From Oegoconia quadripuncta (lineage: Eukaryota > Arthropoda > Insecta > Lepidoptera > Autostichidae): DNA of 64,000 nt. The stretch is taken from contig OX438745.1 in assembly GCA_949316235.1 (NCBI GenBank), positions 2,919,001-2,983,000 of the forward strand, given 5' to 3'. Shown here in pieces: positions 22,241 to 34,570 of this stretch (within the stretch, counting starts at the first letter, position 1; each line of letters starts with the position of its first letter). Under the pieces are notes generated by a model. The model did not search any database. It was not told where the DNA came from and was given only the letters and a program-made list of their open reading frames with translations. Position numbers and translations under genes: made by a program.

Positions 22241-23240
22241 GCCGTGTAACAGGACCAACTTAAATTACAATTATTTTTATACGAGCTAAACAAATTGGCA
22301 GTACAACTCAATGAGCTCAATTGGACAACATTATCTCGTTCGATGTTAAACTTCGTGTTAAATAGCTAACTACCTTCGGTTATAATCCGCTTCTTTTTGT
22401 TTTTAGGGTTCCGTGAGTGGTTTAGAAAAGCCTTGTTTAGACGCTGGTATTAGTGAAAGCAATACACGATATATTTACGTGAGATAATTTTAAGAAAGAA
22501 GCCCTTTATTATCTGATCTCAATGCTAATGAATATGGATCGCCGACTGTCAAATTAGATCAACGGCGAAGGAGCTGGAAATGAAGACAGTAAGGATGCAG
22601 GTTTTAAGTCTATTCATTCGGAATGTTACCTTTATTGTGAAATTGTTTCATGCTGTGATCGATTCTATAAAACTCTTTTGATCTTCCATTGTTAATACTT
22701 AATCCGACTTATCCGACATGAAATTTTGACAGATGTAGGAAGGTAAATTTGAGAATCAGGTAACGATATTGGATCAAATTTTTTAAAGTCAAAATCGTGG
22801 AGTTTACTTAGGATAAGAATTACGTGAATATTTAAATAGCTTTTTTTAAATATCTCCAATTGCTGTAACAGCTTAGTTCTTTTACATGACGAACTGTATA
22901 TATGTAATTAACATGTATGTATTGGTATAAATTGCATGGATATATTTTATTTGTTCAGATTATTTAGTTAATATTGTTTCTCATCACATATAGTACTTAT
23001 TAATGTTTTGCATACCTATAAGATAACACTTTTTGATTTCAATATGCAGAACTTTCAGATATACTTAACAATTACGAAATTATTTGTGCTAACCCACGTA
23101 ATTACTCGTATTGAATTCCGTGATGATAGGTTTGCCTGGAAGAGATCGTTGTAAGCGATAAGGCCGCCTAATTTGTAGTTTCTATAAGATATTTAAATGT
23201 ACCTTCCTTATTTAAACAATATTTAATTTTGCGTATTTGA

Positions 23241-23577
23241 TTATTTTTTTTAAGCACTACGGGTTAGCACTTGACCTCAATCACACCTGATGTTAAGTGA
23301 AGATGAGGCCGAAGATGGAAGCGTACTGACCCGGAAACCCAAATAATTTGGGAAACTGGCTATCTTATCTCTGACGCAACCGGAACACAACAACGCTATT
23401 AACATTGCTGTTTGGCGGCAGATTTAGATAAGATGGTGGTAGCTAGCCAGGCGGACATTTAAAATGCCCTACCACCAACCCACCAAACCGAGTACTAAAC
23501 ATGTACCCCGCTGGGGATCGAACCCGCTACCTCCGATTCGTAAATCCTATGTTGTTTACATTGAGCCACGGAGGCGG
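23241..23577 (-). mobile_element. SINE, family A, full length
   Basis: Reverse copy from a T-rich tail to gagccacggaggcgg. B-box region gctggggatcgaacccg is present. Confidence 0.85.
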
Positions 23578-23642
23578 ATTGATTTGATTGAACTGTAGCG
23601 ACATTTCCTTCATTCCTGTAAACAACAGGGTTACTTTAAAAT

Positions 23643-23740
23643 ATTTAGTATCTATTCTGTTTGGTTGGTGGTAGAACCATTTTAAATGTTCGCCTGGCTG
23701 GCAAACACTATCATATCTAATTCTATCTTTACTAAAATCC
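23643..23740 (+). mobile_element. SINE, family A, internal fragment
   Basis: tctgtttggttggtggtaga followed by ttttaaatgttcgcctggct matches the family-A body. Both ends are missing. Confidence 0.55.
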
Positions 23741-23937
23741 ATAGAGAACCCACAAGCAAATCCGCTTATACGCTTCACCATCTTTTAATATATTTTTTTC
23801 ACATCCCGACCGCCGATGACGTTTCGAACCGGGCAGGCTATTCTCAAGCAAGTAATTTTATATTATTAACTAAATTACATGCAGCCGGTTCGGTCGAGTG
23901 TCCGTATGGGCTATTAAGATAAAATGTTTGCCGTACG

Positions 23938-24297
23938 TAATTCGATTTATTGGAAGAGAAAACGACGTTGTGGGGGAAACACCAGCGCTTTAGGGTACCT
24001 TAAATATGTGCTAGAAGATGCTTTGTACCTTGAAAATTTGTGTGGTACGATTTAGGCCGAAAAGTAAGTCTACGCAACAATACCTAAATGTTTTTGGATG
24101 CTATTTTAGCAGTCACAGTCACACACCCACACACACACAGTAGATATATATATATATATAAACTAGACTTAGGTTTTGGCCTAAATCGTACCACACAAAT
24201 TTTCAAGGTATAAAGCATCTTCTAGCACATATTTAAGGTACACTAAAGCGCTGGTGTTTCCCCCACAACGTCGTTTTCTCTTCCAATACATCGAATA
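23938..24297. repeat. Foldback: ~125-bp inverted repeat around a microsatellite
   Basis: Left arm 23938-24062 and right arm about 24174-24297 are near-perfect reverse complements (ggaagagaaaacgacgttgt, aaatttgtgtggtacgattt). The ~110-bp centre holds (ca)n and (ta)n runs. Confidence 0.8.
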
Positions 24298-24860
24298 TAT
24301 ATAATATATATTTATTAGTGTGTAGTGTAGGTATTTGATTTAGTTTGAATTTGCTGTAATTTGTATACGCCCAATCTACTGTTTTCTAACTAACCCTATG
24401 GTTGACTGGAAGAAATTCCTCTATGGGATAAGTCCGCCGTTGTACTCAATTTATGTATCAATGCAAAATTAATGTATTGCCTTTTTGTACAATAAAGCGT
24501 TTACAAACAAACAAAGTAGGTTTGTCACCATGTTTAGCAAACGTTTCTAAACTAGAAATACAAATAGGGTTTATGGAACCGAGTACTTATTTGGATCTCC
24601 AGATATGTACTTCGTTTGGTTCCACAATCTAATCTACCGCCATCTTTTCATCCACCTGATTCCCAACAGAATACCAGCGCTCCATCCGTCCGCGGGCGGA
24701 GCACCATGCTGAGTTGGAACCCTTTTGTCCCTACAGCACATAATAACTGACATTTTAGGATTTTTATTCCTGTAATACTACCATACTATTCTGTTCTGTA
24801 TTACTAATTGTTATCATTGTGCAATGTGCTTAGAGGCAAATAAATAAATTATCTATATAT

Positions 24861-24935
24861 CTACCTTCGGCCACATCTTCACTTAACATCAGGTGTCGTT
24901 GAGGTCAAGTGTTACCAATTGTGCATAAAAAAAAT
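24861..24935 (+). mobile_element. SINE, family A, tail fragment
   Basis: ccacatcttcacttaacatc through gtgcataaaaaaaat, the last ~75 bp of family A. Confidence 0.65.
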
Positions 24936-25084
24936 AGGCGTAGTAGTAGGTATCATCAACAAACCTAATCTCTATCTTCGATCGTTTCCGAAATTAGTAA
25001 ATTTGGTGACAAATCTATTATTTTGGTGACATAAAATATATCATATTCTTTATTGCAGCAAAATATTACAATAACAGAGTACAA

Positions 25085-25150
25085 ACAATAGGTCACGTAC
25101 AAAGGTGGATTTATCTCTTTAAGAGATCTCTTCCAGTCAACCTGAGCATT
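25085..25150. repeat. LINE-tail-like dispersed fragment
   Basis: acaaaggtggatttatctct and aagagatctcttccagtcaa match a common block also seen, in diverged form, at 9303 and 46131. Confidence 0.45.
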
Positions 25151-25619
25151 GAAATAGGAAACTTAGTAAATATGGGGTTTAGCAGTAAATTGTGTGCAAA
25201 AGAAAAAATCCTATAACGAATAATAAAACAAATAAAAATAGAAAAGATTCCCATTATATCCAACGTATTCCAAGTCAACTGCTAAGTTAACTTACCGGCA
25301 AAACTATTGTTTGTACACACGCTATTGCAAATTATACATGATTCAAAAAAGGGATAAATCGAAGTTAGCAAACTCATTCATTTATTTTTGAATAAATGCC
25401 GCGTCGACAGAACCCTTTACATATAACACGGTGTACCCTTTACCGAAAGTTTTAATTAACAATTACGTTTTACAATATTGCCTTTGTTATATTTGTTAAC
25501 TTTTTGTTAAAAGGTAACAGTTAGGGACTTAAGTTTTTCTAATAAAACGATTAATATATTTTTATTTATTATATTATAATAATTTTAATATATGTTTATA
25601 ATAATTTAATTAACGATTA

Positions 25620-25700
25620 ATATATGTTTGTGTGATGAATACGGACATGTGTACCCGAGTTATGGATGTTTTCATTTATAATAAGACAAAATGTATTTAT
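25620..25700 (+). mobile_element. SINE, family B, internal fragment
   Basis: tgtgtgatgaatacggacat through ttataataag, lacking head and tail. Confidence 0.6.
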
Positions 25701-25724
25701 TTATATACAGTATGTACAATATTT

Positions 25725-26145
25725 ATAATCAACTTATTATAATATAATACAATTTATTATTAAAAAAAATAAAAAATAAAAAAATCACAAATAAAAAACT
25801 AGCCAAGTCTCTGGTTGATGGAAAGGTACCCAGAAGGCTGGCCGCATTGCCTCGCTGTATAGCGACCAAAATATTGGCCAGCCCTCCGATCGTGGGATGC
25901 ATCAACCAGACGCTCAGATAACTCCCTAAAAAGAGTGTGAGCACCCGGTCCCCACGGCCCAAGCGTTTCTACACCAAACGGCGCAAATAGGTGATCTCCA
26001 CTGAGACCGGCATATTTGCGTCGTTTAAAGCTTTCTGCCGAGGCGGCAGCGGAACCAGCTGTACCGCTTGTACTTGGAAGATGGGAAGGAGCAAGGGTAT
26101 CGACGCAGGTTGCATCCCATACCAAGTAAAAATGAGATAACAATA
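25725..26145 (-). pseudogene. Non-LTR reverse-transcriptase C-terminal region (family e)
   Basis: Minus strand reads WDATCVDTLAPSHLP, SAAASAESFKRRKYAGL, FAPFGVETLGPWG, then in the next frame LVAIQRGNAASLLGTF. This block ends many invertebrate reverse-transcriptase ORFs. At least one frameshift near 25850-25900, and the 5' part is absent. Confidence 0.75.
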
Positions 26146-26244
26146 TTAATAGTAGGCTAATTTACTTCTACCCGGTATAAGCTTTTTTAATTCATTCAAA
26201 GGGGCTATGTAGGTAATCGTGCTGTATGGTTTCGGTACTCAAAT

Positions 26245-26520
26245 AGAATACATTCCCGTGGGTGTCGTAAAAGGCGACTAAGGGACTTTCCACCCAAAAA
26301 AAAATTAATAGATTTGCACGTTTCAACGGCGATGAGCTGACCCCCTGTCACGTGTGCATTTCTGTAGATTTCATAAGGTGAACTGTGTACGTTGTTTCAA
26401 TCATTAAACTTTTGGAACACCCAAACATATTCTTTGGGATATCTCTGACCACACCATTTGGGATATAGGTCGTGATGTTTATATTTTTTACCGATCGTTT
26501 AGCCTTTAATATAAAAAAAG
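26245..26520. repeat. Dispersed repeat family E
   Basis: cgtgggtgtcgtaaaaggcg, cctgtcacgtgtgcatttct and gggatatctctgaccacacc match 20045-20284. Continues into a family-F piece to about 26640. Confidence 0.5.
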
Positions 26521-26934
26521 CCGCATTGAAGTCGGACCACGCATTACAAACATACATCCGGATAAAGACTAGCTAGACATACACAACACCAAACACATAA
26601 GGCCCTTCGTTTTTCGTCGGGGGTTAAGGAAGGAACAATAACAAACAGGTTTTAGGTGAAGCATAGTGATGTCAAATTATGTTTACATCTCAGCATAAAT
26701 TGCAGTGGGACGAGCTTCAAGCCTGGTTTTCAGTGGAACCTAAGGTGATGTCCTAATGTAACCGTTTTTGACGTTCGACCTCAAATACAGAGGTCATAAG
26801 TTGTCACCTTGAGGTTTAAGATGAAAAGACTATAAAGTAGAATTTAAAGTATACTATTAAGATTTCGTGGGTAAGTTGTGGTCCAATAAAATTTGAAAAA
26901 GAAGATTTCCTATGATAATCTAATTAAATAAATT

Positions 26935-27380
26935 AATCTAATTAATTTGGAGCATTGCTTTGTATAGGTGTGAAACGTGGACTCTAACTCTTAAAGACAA
27001 AGAAAGATTGGAAGCTTTTGAGATGTGGTGCTGGAGGAGAATGGAACGTATCAGCTGGTCAGAGAAGAAAACGAACGAAGAGGTTTTAAATATAGTAAAG
27101 GAAGAAAGGAAATTGTTTTGAGTAATTGAGAATAGAAGAGGGAAAATGCCGGGACACCTAATACGACACGATGATTTCATCAACACCAAAATAGAAGGAA
27201 GAATAGAGGGGAAAAGAAAAAGAGGAAGATCGAGAATAAGCTACATTCAGCAGATAAAAGAGAAGTTGAACGTCGTGTCGTATCAGGAGATCAAGAGGAC
27301 GGCGTAGAGCAGAGAGATATGGAAAAATCTCCACCGACAAGAGCATGGCTCTTAAATCAGATGATGATGTTCCCTGCAGT
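26935..27380 (+). pseudogene. Non-LTR reverse-transcriptase C-terminal region (family b)
   Basis: Plus strand reads ERLEAFEMWCWRRMERISW, GKMPGHLIRHDDFINTKIEG, GKRKRGRSRISYIQQIKEKL and VVSYQEI with at least two stops, the usual end of an insect endonuclease-reverse transcriptase. Truncated upstream. Confidence 0.75.
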
Positions 27381-27424
27381 GGGAAGTTTACGGGCTGATG
27401 ATGATGATGCACTAGTGTTACGCT

Positions 27425-28010
27425 ATTCGTGCCATTTATAAATTAGGACCTAGAGAGTCTCTTAGAGATAAGTTTAAGGAAATTAATATCTTAACAATGG
27501 CATCTCAATACATTTATGAGAATTTGTTATATGCAAAAAAAAATATAACCTTATTCGCTAAAAATAGTGATAGGCACAATGTTAATACAAGGAATAAGAA
27601 CCAGTTATCTATTTATGTTAGCCGACTTCACAAAGTTAGTAAATCCTTCAAAGGGCAATGTATACGCTTTTATAATAAGGTTCCAGTAGACATTCAAAAT
27701 ATGCCTTTAAATAAATTTAAAGCAATCATAAAACAGAAATTATTAACAAAAGGCTATTATAACATCACTGACTATTTGAATGATAAGCAAGCATGGACAT
27801 AGCTGTCTATTCATATAATTATCAAATCGCAACCTATAATCTGTTTAAAAGAGCAACCCTAGAGTTTCTTGCTCGTTCTTCTCTGGGGAGTCAGCTTTGT
27901 GAATAAGCAGTAAATTTAAACTATAATGTAATATTAATATTAATAGTGACGTTTTCAAGTGATAATTTTATCCTATGAAATAAAAATATTTTGATTTTGA
28001 TTTTGATTTT
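27425..28010 (+). pseudogene. LINE (Jockey/CR1-type, family d), end of ORF2 plus 3' UTR
   Basis: 27497-27802 is open with YIYENLLYAKKNIT, NVNTRNKNQLSIYVSRLHKV and FKAIIKQKLLTKGYYNIT, the C-terminal end of ORF2. The 3' UTR continues through aaataaaaatattttgattt, ending with repeats of tttga. 5'-truncated. Confidence 0.75.
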
Positions 28011-28309
28011 GCTTATCCAGTGAACTGTACCTCAATGTTCACGCACCAATAAGTATATTAAGAAAAAACTTCTAGCGTCATCAAAACGTAATAAATTAGA
28101 ACTAACTCTTCAAGGCTCATTACCCCACAATTTTCTATGTTAATCACTATGTAATTGCGACTGCGTAGTATGATGTCGATCATTGGAGAAAAAATTGCAT
28201 AGCTCCCGCATTATGCGGTCCAGACATTTCTAACACTAAGTATGTTTTGTATAATGAGTTATGATTACATATCTGATCACTATAGTATACTATCCAATAA
28301 ACGGAACAG

Positions 28310-28460
28310 GTTGTGTGGATACCCAAGCACTGTCTCATCCTCCATTTACAAGTAAAGGTCAATGCTGGTTTTGCTGCTGCTTCAGCAGAAAATATAAAGC
28401 GGTGCATTTACAGGTCTCAACGCCTCGTTGCAACCATATAAGACTCTATACGGGCCGCTT
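28310..28460 (+). pseudogene. Family e reverse-transcriptase remnant
   Basis: CVDTQALSHPPFTSK followed, after a frame change, by AAASAENIKR matches the family-e C-terminal block. Confidence 0.5.
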
Positions 28461-28985
28461 TTCCGTTGAATAAACTAGGGTCACTAGTACCTCTACGCGG
28501 TCTCCCAATTTGGGAGGTCCGGGTTCGATTCCCAGGCAGGCCATGTACCAATGACTTTTTAAATTTAATTTAATTATTTATGTGCATTTATCCAACTGCT
28601 CTTAAACGGTGAAGGAAAACAAAACCTGCATGCCTGAGAAATAAAAATTCAAAGGCGTGTGAAATCCCCAACTCGCTTTGGGCCAGCGTGGTGGGCTATG
28701 GCCCATACTCCCTCGTTAAATGAGGGAAGGCCTATATCTCTGCAGTGAGATGTATACAGGCTGATGATGATGATATACGACTCTATATGGGTAGCTTACG
28801 ATATTACGTTGAGCCGAACTACTGCCCATATAATATGGCTCACCTTTTAACACAACTTTATACAACTCATGCGATTATAAGTTAAGCCGACATCGGCCCA
28901 TATAATATGGCTCTACCTTTTAACTCAACTATATACGACTCTACTCGGGTCCCTTTCGATATTCCGTTGAGCCGACTAAAACCCA
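28430..28985. repeat. Degenerate ~80-bp tandem repeat interrupted by a SINE
   Basis: Units contain actctatRYgggt, cgttgagccga and cccatataatatggct. A leading partial unit (ataagactctatacgggccg at about 28439) sits before the SINE and about three units follow it. Confidence 0.55.
28475..28774 (+). mobile_element. SINE, family D (tRNA-derived), near full length
   Basis: Head with tctcccaatttgggaggtcc and B-box gggttcgattcccagg; body with gggccagcgtggtgggctat; 3' end ctgatgatgatgat. It interrupts a short tandem repeat (28430-28985). Confidence 0.75.
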
Positions 28986-29775
28986 TATGCCTCTGCCTTG
29001 TTGGCCAATTTGAAAGCTATTTATTACTTAGATATGATTATTACTATAATTCCTAACTTAAAAGTTTAATTGGTTATACAGACAGATCGTCACGGTTATA
29101 CCCATGGAGCACACACAGCAGTGCTAGGACTTAACCTGAATTTCAGATACGGGGGCAACCATAAGCGCAGAAGAGGTCACTTCAAAAAGCATTAAACCTA
29201 GATATGATTAACCTAACCATCTATCTGCATTGGTTGTGATCGTTTAAGGCTTAGCACAAGTTCTTATTTGGCCAGAATAATCAGCAAGTTTCCAGTTTAA
29301 GGGGTTACTCGAATTTTGCTGCGTTCAGGAGAAACCATGTATTATACTTACGTGTATTTATGTCTTGATTACTACAAGTTAATCTTAGTATAGGGTACAC
29401 ACTATACCTAAACGGTGAATAAGCCTTCGCATTAGCGTCAAAATATGGCATGCTCACTTATTATCGAGGCTTGGATATACAGGGTGGGACTAAGTTCTAC
29501 GAGTTATATGTGGACCTTTCTGCAATCCAAAAGACTTAATACTAATTAAGGAAGTAATTTTTATTTGCATACCTAGCTATATTTATTGCGTTATTTTGTC
29601 CTTGATTTGTGTAATAAATGTGCACAAATTAAAGCTCTTAATTTCAGACGGAAAAATAGAAATAATTTATTAAAATGTGTTGTTTTTATTTAAATAAATC
29701 ACAAATTTCGTTTGATAGTCACTCTTTATGTCGTTCATTAATTTATCAGCGCCGAGTCTTATTTGCAATCATTAT

Positions 29776-30092
29776 ACAGGGTGAAATTTAATTCGTGTAA
29801 TTCATTACTGCAGACTCCATTCCTGTCTATTGACAACTGTCCACTAGGAAATACTCAAAATACGATAAAAAAAATTCGATTACCCGTACAAAGTAAACAA
29901 TTCTGAATCCATACTAAAGGAAAATTGTTGGACTACCATACTAAAGGTGGTTTTAGAATGGTTTACTTTATGGGTAATGAAAAATTTTTTGATTGAATTC
30001 GACTATGGTTCTTTGAGGAAAGTTATTCGTAATCAAGAGTGAGGTCACCAGTTAATGGGAATTACACGAATTTAAATTCACCCTGTATACTA
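29776..30092. mobile_element. MITE with CAGGGTG ends, copy 1 (~315 bp)
   Basis: Starts tacagggtgaaatttaattc, then gtgtaattc; ends with the reverse complement (gaattacacgaatttaaatt, caccctgta). TA at the outer ends. The interior shares gaattcgactatggttc with copy 2. Confidence 0.7.
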
Positions 30093-30442
30093 CCATAATC
30101 TCAACACGATAGACCTCATAGTTCAAAAACTACTGTGTTTTCTTCACATGACGTCCTCAGTATCAAATTAAAAACACAAAAAAAGCTATTCCTAATCAAT
30201 TTCAATATGTATGGCACTCGCTAGCTACGGCCCTGGTATTTCAAATCGACACATAAATAACAAATTATGTCCAGCGCCATATACCTTCGAAAGGTGCGTG
30301 TGACTGCTTATATATTACATGTATATAACTTGCTGTCCAATTAGTCAGTAAATACACCAAGTACAAGTACAGTCAGTCGTAAGACATTGTATTGTATTTA
30401 TTTATTTATCAACGTTACAAAGTTATCTTTATAGGTGTTATA

Positions 30443-30712
30443 CAGGGTGTAATTGATTCCGTGTAATTCCTGTTTACAGGTGACTCAACTCCTGATTACG
30501 AACAATTTTCCAATTAGAACCATAGCCGAATTCAGCCGAAAATTGTTCGACTTCCATATTAAAGTTGGTTTCAGAATGGTTTATTTTGTAATGAGTAATT
30601 GAAAATACTTTGATCGAATTCGACTATGGTTCCTTAGGCAAAGTTTTTCGTAATCAATAGTGGCTTCATCAGTTAATGGGAATTACGCGAATTAAATTTC
30701 ACCCTGTATAGA
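30443..30712. mobile_element. MITE with CAGGGTG ends, copy 2 (~270 bp)
   Basis: tacagggtgtaattgattcc at the left, gaattacgcgaattaaattt plus caccctgtata at the right. Same orientation and interior motifs as copy 1, 350 bp away. Confidence 0.7.
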
Positions 30713-30804
30713 TTTATCCGAACACCGTACCTAGTCATCATCGGACACTCATGTATAACATAGTGATTTCTGTTATAGCTTACAATCAGTAATTTATCTA
30801 TTTA

Positions 30805-30905
30805 TCTCCCATCACAGACCTACAGAGACAACTAGCCTTCTGGGCACCCTGCCCAAAACAGTAACCTGGAACATAGCTACCTATGACGTGAACGTTTGTT
30901 TCAGG
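30805..30905 (+). mobile_element. Family e LINE tail fragment
   Basis: cagagacaactagccttctg and caccctgcccaaaacagtaa resemble 42985-43030 (actagctgtctgggcaccca). Confidence 0.45.
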
Positions 30906-31399
30906 GCTATTCTTTTTTTTTCTTTTTAAACATGTTTTTGTTCTGTTATAATTATTATGTCCTGTATTGTAAAATAATATAAATAAATTGTTCTTCGAGG
31001 ACATCCACTTTTCACCTTTCCAAAATATACAGAAATGAACACGAGGCAGGGGCTGAGCCCATCGCCATTAAAACGTGCAGGTCTAAAGAAGTTTCTTGGT
31101 TGAAAATACCTTAGTCGCCTTTTATGATACCCACGGGACTGAGTACCACTTAAAAGTACCTAATAGCAGAAGGTTCCCAGATTTCGCAAATCACTATTGA
31201 CCTAAAGTACAAAAAATCGAGCATGAACGCATTTAGAAACTAGGCTACGTTATTATCGACCACACCCGAGCAGCAATACTGCCGGTACGGTCTGCAAAAA
31301 ACGTACGCGACGCTAGAATACACAAAGTGGAATTCAGCTCTATTGACAATGTCGCAAAACGAATAGTGCCCTAAGGGAAAAATTGTGACACTAAAATTT

Positions 31400-31523
31400 A
31401 CAAACGCTTTATAAGCCTGTTTTAGTTAAAACATGTTTTGTCACTTTCTTTCATTACAACATTTCTTTATGAACGACAGAGACAAAACACACTATAACTA
31501 AAACAGGCTTATAAAGCGTTTGT
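31400..31523. repeat. Small foldback (124 bp)
   Basis: Arms acaaacgctttataagcctg and ttttagtt... at the left, and the reverse complement ending caggcttataaagcgtttgt at the right, about 43 bp each. Confidence 0.7.
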
Positions 31524-31644
31524 ATTTTTTTATGAATAATGTTACAGTTTTTCAATATTTTAATTGAGCGTTCTGGAGGTTTGCTGAATCCTCATACGCA
31601 CTATTAGTGCTGGAGAATCCCTCATCGCTCAGGCTGCCCTACTT

Positions 31645-31795
31645 ATTCTGGGGTGGACACCTTCCTCAAAGGCCGGCAACGCATCTGTGACCCTTTTGGT
31701 GTTGCGGGTGTCCATGGGCGGCGGTGATTGCTTTCCATCAGGTGACCCGCATGCTCGTTTGCCGCCCTCTCATATAAAAAAAAAAAAAAAATACG
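31645..31795 (+). mobile_element. LINE 3' end (family f), 5'-truncated
   Basis: ttcctcaaaggccggcaacg through cctctcatataaaaaaaa, almost the same as 63180-63305. Poly(A) at the 3' end. Confidence 0.7.
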
Positions 31796-31905
31796 CAGAG
31801 ACTGATATGCCTATGATTATCTGATCTATCTAATATTTTAAATGCGAAAGTTTGGATGTTTGTTTGTTGCTGAATCACGGTGAAACGGTTGAACGGATTT
31901 AGATG

Positions 31906-32508
31906 AAAAGACATCCGCATTTTTGGGCCAGTTTTTTGTCACCTAATAAAAGGTACACCTAAAAAAAGCCGGTACTAAAGACTATCAACTTAGCTATTCA
32001 AAAGAATTTTTGGAACCTTAGTATAGTTATAAGAAATATTTGAAAATATCGCTCTCAGAAAACATTTTGGCTCACAAACTATACAAAAACTAAATTCTTT
32101 CCAAAAAAAAAAAAAAATAGACAAGTGACAACTGACAACTGACATTTTTGACTGTGAGGTTATAATTTAAGTAGGGATAACCATGGACGTAACAATCAAA
32201 CTGTTACGTCCATGGGGATAACAGCAACAGCGAGCGAGCGACGGACGACTCTGAAAAGAAAAAACAATTTTTCTTTGGCCTAGCATCTTGTTTCCATGCG
32301 TCGAATGCATGTGGTTAATGTTGCCAGTATATAATTTCAAAGTTCCCCAAACCATATTTCAAACCTCTTTTGTTCTTTTCTAAAGTCCTTTAAAAATATA
32401 TGTGTTAGGTTTTTAGCACGTCTGATACTAAGAGTTCAAGACTATATTTATTAATTGAAGTGACAACAAACTGGCCCAAAGATGTATGGATCTGTGCTGT
32501 TGTCCTTT
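31906..32508. mobile_element. MITE family H, copy 2 (~600 bp), carrying a 33-bp insertion
   Basis: Same element as 18572-19133. Differs by small indels and by a 33-bp insertion at 32182-32214 with its own 8-bp duplication. Confidence 0.72.
32182..32214. mobile_element. 33-bp P-type micro-element (perfect hairpin)
   Basis: 13-bp arms CATGGACGTAACA and TGTTACGTCCATG around ATCAAAC. Flanked by GGGATAAC twice (32174-32181, 32215-32222). The paralogous site near 18830 holds a single GGGATAAC, so the insertion and its 8-bp duplication are directly shown. CATG start, CATGGAC motif and 8-bp duplication match the P-like element at 11379. Confidence 0.8.
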
Positions 32509-32740
32509 GTAATATATGTAGAACATACCCTTGATTAAAACTTATTGAAATTAACTATGAATGACTTATTGAATTGACTATGAAATTTGTAATATAGGTT
32601 GAACATACCCTTGATAAAAAATATTTTTATCCCGATAAAGTGAGTAGTTCCAGCGGAATAAACCAATTAAACATATCCGCAATAAAATTATTCTACGCAG
32701 GCGAAGTCGCCGGAGGAAAGCTAGTAATGTATATCCAAAA

Positions 32741-32950
32741 CCGCCTGGCTAGCTACCACCATCTTATCTAAATCTGCCGCCAAGCAGCAATGTTAATAGC
32801 ATTGTTGTGTTCCGGTTGTCAGAGATAATATAGCCAGTCCCCCAAATGTGTTGGGGTTTCCGGGTCAGTAAGCTTCCACCTTCGACCTCATCTTCACTTA
32901 ACATCAGGTGTGATTGAGGTCAATTACGATCCAGTAGTGCATAAAAAAAA
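32741..32950 (+). mobile_element. SINE, family A, 5'-truncated
   Basis: Begins ccgcctggctagctacc and runs to gtgcataaaaaaaaa. Confidence 0.75.
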
Positions 32951-32954
32951 ACTT

Positions 32955-33140
32955 GTGCCACTTCTAAACTCCCACATACTCATTCCTTATTTTATCCATC
33001 CTTATCACTCCCCTCATCCATCTCAACATTCTCATCTCTGCTCCATGCAATTTTCTTTCATCCGTCTTCTTCATGGCAATACACTCTGATCCATACATAA
33101 CGACAGGTCTTAAAATAAAAATAAATAAATAAAATTCCCT
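32955..33140 (-). pseudogene. LINE reverse-transcriptase fragment (family a)
   Basis: Minus strand reads RPVVMYGSECIAMKKTDERK, LHGAEMRMLRWMRGV and RMDKIRNEYV, a well-known segment upstream of the family-a ending. Confidence 0.7.
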
Positions 33141-33756
33141 TAACAATAAGAAAAAGAAACGGCTTTTAATTTCCGAAAGTTCGTTTTTGCGTTAGATTCT
33201 TCGCTAAGTTTGATGGAAGTCGGTTAAGTCGTATACTTTTCGTAGCTTTTCAAACAGTTGGTTTGTTTATCTGTATGGATATATTATAATAGTAGTCTTA
33301 TAAATTATCAATTTCTTCTACCTACAACTATTAACTCACTCAAACCCTCCATTTCTGCTAACCGTACAGCGGACTCACGCACGCCACCCTAATGATCTAG
33401 TAATTATAGCGTTTCTGCTGCGTTTTTTGTACGATTGCTAACAATTAGCTCGAACGTTGATATACGCTCATCGCGATTGCACTGTTTCACTAAATGTCCG
33501 CTTATTTATTTCAGTTAACCTCATTTCTTTATCTATATGGTAATTAGTTTATATATACGGTAGCCCACGGAAGTTAGAGTCAGGGAAATATATTGGTTTA
33601 AATTCCGCACCACACTAATATAGCCAGAAATCCGCCAAGTGCGTTTCGGGGATACGCAGTCTAGGGTTCCGTACTCGTTCGTCACAATATGCGGTTTTAG
33701 AAAGGGCTTTTTGTTGTTTGATTGAAAATTGTCAGTACATTTTATAAGTTTTTCGA

Positions 33757-34368
<612 letters not shown>

Positions 34369-34396
34369 CTATAGTTATTATAAGTGCGAGTGTTTG

Positions 34397-34570
34397 TGTC
34401 AAAGTCAAAGTCAAAAATGCTTTATTTTGTAGGTACACAGAGTACGTACTTAAAATAGTCAATTTTACATAGTAAATTTTAAATTTTTTAAGCTACTGCT
34501 TGTTCAAAATGCAATTTTCCCCTGAGAAGAACAAGCAAGAAACTCGAAGGGTTGCTCTTTTAAAATCAGG
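34397..34570 (-). mobile_element. LINE family d 3' UTR fragment
   Basis: tcaaagtcaaagtcaaaaat and agaacaagcaagaaactcga match the reverse of the 27840-28010 tail. Confidence 0.6.

Larger units (their letters stand above)
31828..32730 (+). repeat. Dispersed repeat family G, split by MITE H
   Basis: 31828-31905 (aaatgcgaaagtttggatgt) and 32509-32730 (gaacatacccttgat, ggaggaaagctagt) are the two halves of a repeat also at 43170-43380 and 48700-48915. MITE H copy 2 sits between them. Confidence 0.55.

Noticed and set aside
25799..26143. Host gene with a novel conserved domain
   Set aside because: WDATCVDTLAPSHLP and FAPFGVETLGPWG are the known ending of invertebrate reverse-transcriptase ORFs, and the frame is broken before AIQRGNAAS.
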